8,116 nt of DNA, from NCBI GenBank assembly GCA_965657195.1, contig CBFHNK010000069.1:1-8116 (forward strand), in the 5' to 3' direction. The notes below the pieces were generated by a model that did no database searches, was not told where the DNA came from, and saw only the letters and a program-made list of their open reading frames with translations. This DNA is from TMED14 sp965657195 (GTDB lineage: Bacteria; Bacteroidota; Bacteroidia; Flavobacteriales; Schleiferiaceae). Of the stretch, positions 1 through 5,643 are shown piece after piece. Each line of letters opens with the position of its first letter. The stretch's first letter is position 1. A program made the translations under genes and the position numbers.

Positions 1-68
1 GCGCCGCAGGCGCTCCAGCGCGAAGCGCCCTAGCTGCGAAGCAGCTCTAGCCCGAGCGCCGCAGGCGC
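1..68. repeat. Tandem GNA-triloop mini-hairpin block, copy 1
   Basis: This block is a run of short perfect or near-perfect palindromes, each with a three-base loop. GCGCC-GCA-GGCGC lies at 1-13 and again at 56-68, GCGC-GAA-GCGC at 18-28, and AGCTGC-GAA-GCAGCT at 32-46. The linkers carry CTAG at 30-33 and 47-50, and CCAG at 15-18 where the other copy has CTAG. Positions 1-50 match the reverse complement of 1731-1780 at 48 of 50 bases. The block starts 22 bases beyond the stop codon of the kelch gene and may form structure in its mRNA tail. The window begins inside the repeat, so its left boundary is unknown. No transposase or coding potential is visible. It resembles REP-like interspersed palindromes in style, but I cannot assign it to a named family. 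Confidence 0.85.
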
Positions 69-90
69 GAAGGGCAACCAGCCAACCTCG

Positions 91-1674
91 CTAAAGTTCC
101 ACCTTCTCGCTGTGGTACAAGCCGTCCCAGCTGGCGACGATGAAGACGGTTCCGCGGGTGGGACGCGGTAGGGCGATGCGGCCGTCGGCGGGAAGGTCGT
201 AGAGGGTTTGGGTCAAGAGGATGCGGCCGGAGGAGTCGTACATCCAGAGGTCGAGTCCGGTTTCGGGTCGGCCGAGCGGGAGCTGGATGGCGGCGTTGGT
301 TCCGCTGCCAAGAACCGAAAAGGTGAAGGGCTGCGTGGCCGGAACCTCTTCGACACCAATGCCGTTGCTGGGCTTGAGAACGACGCGGTAGACCGTGGGC
401 GTGGCCGAGGTGGATCCGGTGGAGTTGTTCGTAAAGGCGTTTTCGAGCTGCGAATCGATTCCGCCGACAATGTGGCCAAGGACGAGGCTGTCAAAGCTTG
501 CGGGCAGCAGCTGGACCTCGTGGGGCGTGTGCGCGACGTCAAGGTTGCGCAGAAATTCAGCAGAGGCGCCCTTGAGGCCGGGCATGCTCACGGGAAGCAC
601 CACTTCGTGCAGGCTTTGGTCGGAATCGCGAACGACGGCCGAGATGGTCGATACGAAGGGCACGTTTTGGTCGTCGACAAGGGTTCCGTTGACGTAGTGG
701 TACTGCGAGATTCCGCCAAAAAAGAGGTTGAGGTTGCGCTCGGTGGCCGAGTCGTAGAGCACCGTGGACGCGCTGTGGTAGTGGCTCAGGTACTGGCTGA
801 AGTCGGTGCGCGGAACGATTCCGGTCGCCGTGACCTCGACGGGGTACAAAAAGGGCAGGTCGATGGTGGGCTGAAAGACTCCGGACGAAATCATGAAGCC
901 GGGGGTGCCGTTGGCATAAATCTGCGGCATGAGGTTGTAGTCGCGGCGGTGCAGGTGCACGGGGTCGACTACGGAGTCCACGTTGGCGACCTGAAGCTGG
1001 CCGCCCGGACGGCGCAGGTCAAAGCTGCGCACGGCGTTGGTGTAGGCTTGGCTGAACCCGGGTCCGTGGGTGGGGCCGTGGGGGTTGTAGCTGCCGTCGA
1101 AGCGGTGGCCTCCGACGAGGTAGAATCGGTCGCCGAGCAGGGCGAGGTGGCCTCCGGTGACGGCAAAGCGCGGGTGGTTGATGACTTCGATTGCGGGGGC
1201 GAGTGAGGTTCCGCCCTTGACGGCCGAAATGAGGGCCGGAAGGCTCATGGCCACCAAACCGTTGTAGGTTTTGTGGGCTCCGGCGGTGGCGGAGTAGCCG
1301 TAGCCGCCGAGCACGTAGAGGCTGTCGCCGTGCTGCGCATAGTTGGGGTTGGTCGACCGCAGCTGTTCTTGAAGCGGAACCGACAGCGTCGTCAGCGGAG
1401 CCGACCACACTTGACCGCTCGAAGGGTTGACCACATACACGTTGCTGTTGTTTTGGGCGGCCGGAAACGATGCAAAGGGTTGGCGCGCATGGATTCCGTC
1501 GGTGCGCCCTCCGACCAAAACCCATTCGCCCTGGTACTGTCCGTGCGCAAACGAGTGCAGACCCGGCAATCCGCTGAAGGTTACGGGCTGAAGGCTGACT
1601 TCGTACGGAAACCAGTTTTGGGCCGCGGCCGCTGCGCTGAGCGTGACCGCCAAGAGGGTAGTGAGGCGTTTCAT
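91..1674 (-). CDS. Secreted kelch-like beta-propeller protein with T9SS type A sorting domain
   Basis: The 527-residue product is predicted to be exported by Sec and then across the outer membrane by the type IX system. Residues 1-18 form a signal peptide (Lys2-Arg3, a hydrophobic core, then a run of Ala) with Gln19 at the likely mature N-terminus. Kelch-style blades are marked by hydrophobic-Gly-Gly motifs: WVLVGG near 51-56, LYVLGG near 119-124, FYLVGG near 184-189, LFFGG near 317-321 and HIVGG near 401-405. The last 70 or so residues carry the pattern of a T9SS C-terminal domain: LWMYDSSGR, a Gly before a beta strand, FIVASWDG, and a final EKVEL. Such domains are cleaved after export and the protein is released or anchored. 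I chose Met7 of the longest frame (position 1674) because it directly precedes the signal peptide. Catalytic residues are not recognisable, so the role could be ligand binding, adhesion or an unassigned enzyme. It lies between inverted hairpin blocks and downstream of the M28 peptidase gene on the same strand. Confidence 0.85.
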   Translation of the reverse strand: MKRLTTLLAVTLSAAAAAQNWFPYEVSLQPVTFSGLPGLHSFAHGQYQGEWVLVGGRTDGIHARQPFASFPAAQNNSNVYVVNPSSGQVWSAPLTTLSVPLQEQLRSTNPNYAQHGDSLYVLGGYGYSATAGAHKTYNGLVAMSLPALISAVKGGTSLAPAIEVINHPRFAVTGGHLALLGDRFYLVGGHRFDGSYNPHGPTHGPGFSQAYTNAVRSFDLRRPGGQLQVANVDSVVDPVHLHRRDYNLMPQIYANGTPGFMISSGVFQPTIDLPFLYPVEVTATGIVPRTDFSQYLSHYHSASTVLYDSATERNLNLFFGGISQYHYVNGTLVDDQNVPFVSTISAVVRDSDQSLHEVVLPVSMPGLKGASAEFLRNLDVAHTPHEVQLLPASFDSLVLGHIVGGIDSQLENAFTNNSTGSTSATPTVYRVVLKPSNGIGVEEVPATQPFTFSVLGSGTNAAIQLPLGRPETGLDLWMYDSSGRILLTQTLYDLPADGRIALPRPTRGTVFIVASWDGLYHSEKVEL

Positions 1675-1720
1675 GGGGGCAAAATACCCCAATCGGACGG
1701 AATGCTATGTGATGTAGGTT

Positions 1721-1781
1721 GCGCTGAGCGCTAGGGCTGCTTCGCAGCTAGGGCGCTTCGCGCTAGAGCGCCTGCGGCGCT
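1721..1781. repeat. Tandem mini-hairpin block, copy 2 (inverted)
   Basis: This is the inverted counterpart of the block at 1-50. Reading the plus strand it contains GCGC-TGA-GCGC (1721-1731), GCTGC-TTC-GCAGC (1736-1748), GCGC-TTC-GCGC (1753-1763) and AGCGCC-TGC-GGCGCT (1767-1781). CTAG linkers lie at 1731-1734, 1748-1751 and 1763-1766. Compared with 1-50 on the opposite strand there are two mismatches, at 16/1765 and 46/1735. The homology fades just beyond 1731, although a fourth hairpin continues to 1721 with a different loop. It begins 47 bases upstream of the kelch start codon. If the kelch promoter is farther upstream, it is transcribed as a structured 5' leader. If not, it sits just upstream of the promoter. 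Confidence 0.85.
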
Positions 1782-1789
1782 TGGGCGGC

Positions 1790-1958
1790 TTCTGGTTTCT
1801 TGTTTCTGGTGCTGCGGCTTCTGGTTTTTAATCACTTGTGAACCAGTCACATCCCTAGTTTAGCGTGAAGAATAAAAGTAAAATCTGGTTAGAACCGAAC
1901 GTTTGGCTTGGCGTCCAGTTTCTGGTTTCTCGAGAACCAGAAACAAGTAACAAGAAAC
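1790..1958. repeat. AT-richer intergenic stretch with repeated TTTCTGG words in both orientations
   Basis: No gene is visible between the M28 stop (1960) and the hairpin block. The word TTCTGG recurs at 1790-1795, 1804-1809, 1819-1824 and 1920-1925, and its complement CCAGAA at 1937-1942. Positions 1796-1810 match the reverse complement of 1936-1950 at 14 of 15 bases, so the stretch is bounded by an inverted repeat. The composition (poly-pyrimidine TTTCTTGTTTCTGG) differs sharply from the GC-rich genes and hairpin blocks next to it. It may be a degenerate low-complexity repeat or the remnant of a small inserted element. I see no ORF, transposase or target-site duplication. Confidence 0.55.
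1918..1944 (-). terminator. Palindrome after the M28 gene, possible terminator or repeat arm
   Basis: Arms GTTTCTGGTT (1918-1927) and AACCAGAAAC (1935-1944) are perfectly complementary. The spacer contains CTCGAG, which extends the stem by three pairs if T1928 is bulged out. It lies 15 bases past the stop codon of the M28 peptidase gene on the minus strand, a suitable place for a terminator. No uninterrupted T-run follows on either strand, so it is not a textbook intrinsic terminator. It is built from the same TTTCTGG words as the surrounding repeat and may be only part of that. Confidence 0.3.
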
Positions 1959-1959
1959 G

Positions 1960-3204
1960 TTAAAATCGGAGCGGCAGCGTCAGCTCCTTCCCATCGCGCA
2001 GCACGGTCACCGTAGTTTCAGCGCCGGGCTCGAACTTGGAGAGGGCTTCCATGTAGCCGGTCATGTTGGTGACGGTGTGGGGGCCGAGGGCGACGACAAC
2101 GTCTCCGCGCTGAAGGCCGGCGCGGGCGGCGGGCTTGCCGTCGGTGGTTCCGTCGATGCGCATGCCTTGGCCGTCAAAGAGGTAGTCGGGCACGACTCCA
2201 AGGGTCACCTTAAAGCGCGGAGTGTCGCTGGCGCTGCTCTTGGTTTTGGTGAACGGAATCTCGGCCTGGCCGTCGAGGTGGCGCAGGACGGTTTCGACCA
2301 GGTCCACGACCTCGGCAAGTCCGTCGTAGTTGATTTTGTCGGCGTCGTCGCTCGGCATGTGGTAGTCGGCGTGCTGGCCGGTGAACAGGTGCAGGACGGG
2401 CACGTCGGTCAGGTAGAACGAGGTGTGGTCTGAGGGTCCGACGCCGCTCGAATCGATTTTGAGGCGAAAGCGGTCGGCGGCTCCGGCCGCCGCGAGGGCG
2501 GGTGGCCATGCGGGCGAGGTTCCGACGCCGTACAGGGCGAGTTGGCGGGTGGCACCGAGGCGTCCGACCATGTCCATGTTGACCATGGCGGCGGGCTTGA
2601 CGGGCAGGGCGGCCAGCTTTTTAGCGAGGTCGTTTGAGCCCCACAGGCCCTGCTCTTCGCCCGAAAAGGCGACGACGATCACGCTGCGCTGGAGCTTGGC
2701 ACGCTTGAATCGGTAGGCGAGCTCGAGCACGGCGGCCACGCCGCTGGCGTTGTCGTCGGCTCCGTTGTGGATCGCGGAATCCTTGCCGCGGTAGAGGCTG
2801 CCCTCGCCGCCCCAGCCCCAGTGGTCGTAGTGGGCTCCGACGACCAGCGGGGGGAGTTGGGGGTTGCGGCCCGGCACGATGCCGACCATGTTGGTTCCGG
2901 TGACTGGCGATCCGTGGGCGACGCCGTGCACCTTGGGTTGGGCGCTAAAGGTGACGCGGTAGTCGGGGGCCAGTTCGTGCTCGGCCAGCTTGAGCGAAGC
3001 CATTCGGCCGCTGAGGTAGGCGGCGGCTTTTTGCTCACCGCGGGTTCCGACTTTGCGGCCCTCCATGGCGTCGTCGGCGAGCACGTACACGTCGGCGCGG
3101 AGCCGTTCCACGGCCTTCGGTTGGGGCTTGGCCGACTGCGCGAGAACAGTCAGGGGCAAAAGCAGGGCGAACAGACTTCGGATTGGGATATTGCGCAGAA
3201 TCAT
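1960..3204 (-). CDS. Secreted M28-family zinc metallopeptidase with C-terminal PDZ domain
   Basis: This is a 414-residue predicted exported aminopeptidase-type hydrolase. Residues 1-22 form a signal peptide ending VLA, with Gln23 as the likely mature N-terminus. The M28 metal and catalytic residues are all present: H125 and D127 in GAHYDH, bridging D150 in GADDNASG, general base E183 and ligand E184 in SGEE, D211 in NMDMVGR, and H282 in YHMPSDD. These assignments are by analogy with known M28 co-catalytic zinc peptidases. A linker near 311-330 leads to a PDZ-like domain at about 332-414 containing AGLQRGD (362-368), which may bind substrate C-termini or regulate access. The protein probably acts in the periplasm or at the surface in peptide breakdown. 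No T9SS sorting domain or lipobox is seen. It is divergent from the PD40 propeller gene across 45 bp. The exact substrate (aminopeptidase or carboxypeptidase) cannot be told from sequence. Confidence 0.92.
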   Translation of the reverse strand: MILRNIPIRSLFALLLPLTVLAQSAKPQPKAVERLRADVYVLADDAMEGRKVGTRGEQKAAAYLSGRMASLKLAEHELAPDYRVTFSAQPKVHGVAHGSPVTGTNMVGIVPGRNPQLPPLVVGAHYDHWGWGGEGSLYRGKDSAIHNGADDNASGVAAVLELAYRFKRAKLQRSVIVVAFSGEEQGLWGSNDLAKKLAALPVKPAAMVNMDMVGRLGATRQLALYGVGTSPAWPPALAAAGAADRFRLKIDSSGVGPSDHTSFYLTDVPVLHLFTGQHADYHMPSDDADKINYDGLAEVVDLVETVLRHLDGQAEIPFTKTKSSASDTPRFKVTLGVVPDYLFDGQGMRIDGTTDGKPAARAGLQRGDVVVALGPHTVTNMTGYMEALSKFEPGAETTVTVLRDGKELTLPLRF

Positions 3205-3218
3205 GTGAGTGGATGGGC

Positions 3219-3226
3219 TAGGTTTG
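3219..3226 (+). promoter_or_regulatory. Bacteroidota-type -7 promoter element for the PD40 gene
   Basis: TAGGTTTG matches the Bacteroidota -7 consensus TAnnTTTG at every fixed position and ends 23 bases before the ATG at 3250, giving a short plausible leader. A convincing -33 TTTG is lacking. The nearest TTG (3191-3193) is about 25 bases upstream, slightly too far. Position and consensus support it, but no transcription start is proven. Confidence 0.55.
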
Positions 3227-3231
3227 CGCCG

Positions 3232-3239
3232 CTAAAGTA
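3232..3239 (-). promoter_or_regulatory. Candidate -7 element for the M28 peptidase gene
   Basis: On the minus strand the sequence reads TACTTTAG, one mismatch from TAnnTTTG. It ends 27 bases upstream of the M28 ATG at 3204. It lies within the same 45-bp divergent gap as the plus-strand element. If both are real, the two -7 elements nearly abut and each promoter's upstream part would lie in or next to the opposite gene's start. The match is imperfect, so confidence is low. Confidence 0.3.
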
Positions 3240-3249
3240 CCTCCAAGCA

Positions 3250-4338
3250 ATGAAAATGAATGCCCTATTTGGCGCCGCAATGACCCTTTTGGCCGCTACG
3301 GCACTGGCCCAGACCGCCAAACCGAATCCGCGCGAATTCGACCCGGCCACCCTGACCTATGCCGGCGAAAAGCACCTCAAGAACGTGCGCCAGCTGACGT
3401 TTGGGGCCGACAACGCCGAGGCCTACTGGAGTTTTGACAGCAAATCACTCATTTTTCAGTCCAACAACCCCGAGTGGGGCGCGAAGTGCGACCAGATCTA
3501 CCTGTACTCAGACGCCGGAAAGGTTGAGGCTACGCCCCGCATGCTCAGCACCGGTATGGGCCGCACCACCTGTGCCTACTTTATGCCGGGCGACCGAGAG
3601 ATTCTTTATGCGTCGACCCACCTCGGTGATGCCGACTGCCCGCCCGAGCCCGAGCGCACCCACGGGCGCTACGTGTGGCCCATTTACCCAACGTTTGATG
3701 TGTTTACTGCGGACCTCGAGGGCCGCATTACCCGACAGCTGACGGATGCTCCTGGCTACGACGCCGAGGCCACGGTTTCGCCCAAGGGCGACCGCATCGT
3801 GTTTACGAGCGACCGCAGCGGCGACCTCGAGCTGTACACGATGAACATCGACGGCAGCGACGTGCGCCAGGTGACCTTCGCACTGGGCTACGACGGCGGA
3901 GCCTTTTTTAGCCCCGACGGCGAGTGGCTGGTGTGGCGTGCTTCGCGCCCCCGCACGCCCGAGGCGGTGGCCAAGTACACGAGCCTTTTGGCCGAGCACC
4001 TGGTCGAGCCGACCGACATGGAACTCTACGTGGCCCGCGCCGACGGAAGCGAAATGCGCCAGGTCACGCAGCTGGGCAATGCCAACTGGGCTCCGTTTTT
4101 TACCCCAGACGGCACGCGCATTCTGTTCAGTAGCAACCACGCGTCGCCGATGGGCTTCCCTTTCAATCTGTTTATGGTGAACCTCGACGGAACCGGCTTG
4201 GAGCAGGTCACCTTCGATACGGCGTTTGACTCATTTCCGATGTTTTCGCCGGATGGCAAACGTTTGGTGTGGGGCAGCAACCGCAACAACGGCGGAACCC
4301 GCGCCACCAACCTATTTGTCGCCGACTGGGTCGACTGA
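3250..4338 (+). CDS. Secreted TolB-like beta-propeller protein (PD40 repeats)
   Basis: This 362-residue protein is predicted to fold as a TolB-type six-bladed beta-propeller in the periplasm. Residues 1-20 form a signal peptide ending ALA with Gln21 following. PD40-style blades are marked by phrases of the form FSPDGxxLVF: AYWSFDSKSLIF (58-69), CAYFMPGDREILY (108-120), AEATVSPKGDRIVF (172-185), GGAFFSPDGEWLVW (216-229), WAPFFTPDGTRILF (280-293) and SFPMFSPDGKRLVW (328-341). These alternate with segments such as VRQVTF and EQVTF. Propellers of this kind bind proteins or peptides, and no enzymatic residues are evident. The start at 3250 is preferred because it opens the signal peptide. The reading frame is open much farther upstream, but only antisense to the M28 gene. 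There is no C-terminal sorting domain. The last eight codons and stop overlap the antiporter gene on the other strand. Pairing with the divergent M28 peptidase suggests a shared role in peptide handling, which is inference. Confidence 0.88.
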   Translation: MKMNALFGAAMTLLAATALAQTAKPNPREFDPATLTYAGEKHLKNVRQLTFGADNAEAYWSFDSKSLIFQSNNPEWGAKCDQIYLYSDAGKVEATPRMLSTGMGRTTCAYFMPGDREILYASTHLGDADCPPEPERTHGRYVWPIYPTFDVFTADLEGRITRQLTDAPGYDAEATVSPKGDRIVFTSDRSGDLELYTMNIDGSDVRQVTFALGYDGGAFFSPDGEWLVWRASRPRTPEAVAKYTSLLAEHLVEPTDMELYVARADGSEMRQVTQLGNANWAPFFTPDGTRILFSSNHASPMGFPFNLFMVNLDGTGLEQVTFDTAFDSFPMFSPDGKRLVWGSNRNNGGTRATNLFVADWVD

Positions 4339-5604
4339 GTCTGGAGCAGCTCCGGGATCGACCGACCCCGTCTCTTGCAGCACCTGGCGCAGGGTTTTGT
4401 CTTCGGACAGACTGCGGTTCCGCACCATGCCCCAGGCCATGTAAATGTTGCTGGCGAGAATGACGTAGAGCAGCAGTCCGCGGTCAAATCCGGCGATGAT
4501 GAGTTCGGGCGGAATCGAGTAAAACAATAGAATGGTGATCAGTCCGCGCGGCGCCATGTAGCGAATGATTCGGTCGGAATTGGGCATCAAGGCCTTAACT
4601 GCCACCCCGCGCCAGTACAAGAGGCCAATGACTACAAGGGCAGAGACAAAAATGGTCGAGCCCTTGGTGAGTGAACTGAGGGCAATCGAGAATCCGAAGA
4701 CCACAAAAAAGAAGGTTCGTACGATGAAGGCCGTTTCGCGCGTAATAAGCTGAAAGTCACCCAAAAGCGACTTTACGACATCCATGTTGATCCACCGCTG
4801 CAAAAATCCGCGAAAGAAGAGCTGGGGGTTGCGCAGCATGAGCCCGAAGAACAAAATCACGAGCAAGCTGCTCAAATGAAGCAGCTTACCTACGGCGTAC
4901 AGGAGGATGAGCACAGCGATGAGCAAAAACATTTTGAGCGAAGTACGAATGTGCTGCAGTAGCAGCACGAGCAAGTAGGCAAAGAGTGCCGACACCACGA
5001 TGGATCCGCCAAACGACCACAAAAAGCCCTGAAGCCAGGGTTGCCAGCCGCCGGTGGGGTGCTGCAGGCCTTCGGTGACAAAGTAGAACAGCATGATTCC
5101 GAGGATGTCGCTGATGGTCGACTGGTAAATCATGAATTCTTTGACCGAATGCTTGCGGAGGTTTTCGACCGACGGAATGATAATGGCTGAGCTTAAGATT
5201 CCGAGGGGAATCGCATAGACGAAGGATGACTCCCAATTAGCGCCAAGGCCATAGTGCATCACGGCGGCGACAAAGGCCACGCTCACGCCCATTTCGGCGA
5301 GCGTTAGGTTGAGGCTGCCGAAGATCATTTTGCGGTTTTCGCGCACCAGTTCAAGGTCCAATGCGGCCTCGAGTACGATCATGATGAGTCCGATGCTGCC
5401 CAAGACTTCGAGCATGGGCTGTACGTCGGGAATCCGTCCGTGGAGCGGTCCTTCGCTCAGGGCGCGCACGGCCAAGCCCATTCCGAGCAGCATGAGCACG
5501 CTCGGGATTCGCGTGGCTCGCGAAAGCAAGTTAAAAAGGTAGCTCACAATGACGACCAGCGCCAGCGCGATGAGTACCGAGGGGGTTGAAAATGCTAAGC
5601 CCAT
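4312..5604 (-). CDS. CPA-type (Na+/H+ exchanger family) membrane antiporter
   Basis: This is a 430-residue inner-membrane protein with roughly 12-13 hydrophobic segments from residue 9 to 393, followed by a hydrophilic tail. The fold and motifs fit the monovalent cation:proton antiporter (CPA1/NhaP-like) superfamily: LGMGLAVRAL (40-49), ALDLEL (81-86), GILSSAIIIPSV (135-146), YQSTISDILGI (160-170) and APRGLIT (351-357). Family members exchange Na+ or K+ for H+ and serve pH and salt homeostasis. Two canonical positions differ. The TDP-like discontinuous helix reads Ser138-Ser139-Ala140. The ND/DD ion-binding pair reads Ser165-Asp166, so a single acidic residue remains. Arg353 of the conserved PRG motif is present. 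There is no obvious C-terminal TrkA-C or UspA domain. The gene lies 39 bp downstream of typA on the same strand and overlaps the PD40 gene tail-to-tail. Ion specificity cannot be predicted. Confidence 0.85.
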   Translation of the reverse strand: MGLAFSTPSVLIALALVVIVSYLFNLLSRATRIPSVLMLLGMGLAVRALSEGPLHGRIPDVQPMLEVLGSIGLIMIVLEAALDLELVRENRKMIFGSLNLTLAEMGVSVAFVAAVMHYGLGANWESSFVYAIPLGILSSAIIIPSVENLRKHSVKEFMIYQSTISDILGIMLFYFVTEGLQHPTGGWQPWLQGFLWSFGGSIVVSALFAYLLVLLLQHIRTSLKMFLLIAVLILLYAVGKLLHLSSLLVILFFGLMLRNPQLFFRGFLQRWINMDVVKSLLGDFQLITRETAFIVRTFFFVVFGFSIALSSLTKGSTIFVSALVVIGLLYWRGVAVKALMPNSDRIIRYMAPRGLITILLFYSIPPELIIAGFDRGLLLYVILASNIYMAWGMVRNRSLSEDKTLRQVLQETGSVDPGAAPDSVDPVGDK

Positions 5605-5643
5605 ACTGGACTAAAGGTAGCACAAACCTGCTGGGGGCGCGAA

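Noticed and set aside
208..1206. 332-codon open frame on the plus strand inside the kelch gene
   Set aside because: It is antisense to a protein with a signal peptide, propeller motifs and a sorting domain. Its product is a low-complexity Val/Gly/Asp/Arg-rich sequence typical of antisense frames in GC-rich DNA, with no recognisable motif.
1680..1686. TATTTTG on the minus strand as a kelch promoter element
   Set aside because: It is one base short of TAnnTTTG and ends only five bases before the chosen start codon, too close for a usual leader.
1675..1692. Start of the kelch gene at the upstream ATG (1692)
   Set aside because: It adds MGYFAP ahead of an already complete signal peptide that begins Met-Lys-Arg. 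The downstream Met at 1674 fits export better.
1..1781. CRISPR array or insertion-sequence ends
   Set aside because: There are only two blocks, in inverted orientation, without regular spacers, and the enclosed gene is not a transposase.
2767..3249. Upstream extension of the PD40 reading frame by 161 codons
   Set aside because: The extension is fully antisense to the M28 peptidase gene and would bury the signal peptide. The promoter-like TAGGTTTG at 3219 and the Met at 3250 give a far better start.
5612..5619. TACCTTTA on the minus strand as an antiporter promoter
   Set aside because: It has one mismatch to the consensus and lies only seven bases from the start codon. Read-through from typA across 39 bp is the simpler explanation.
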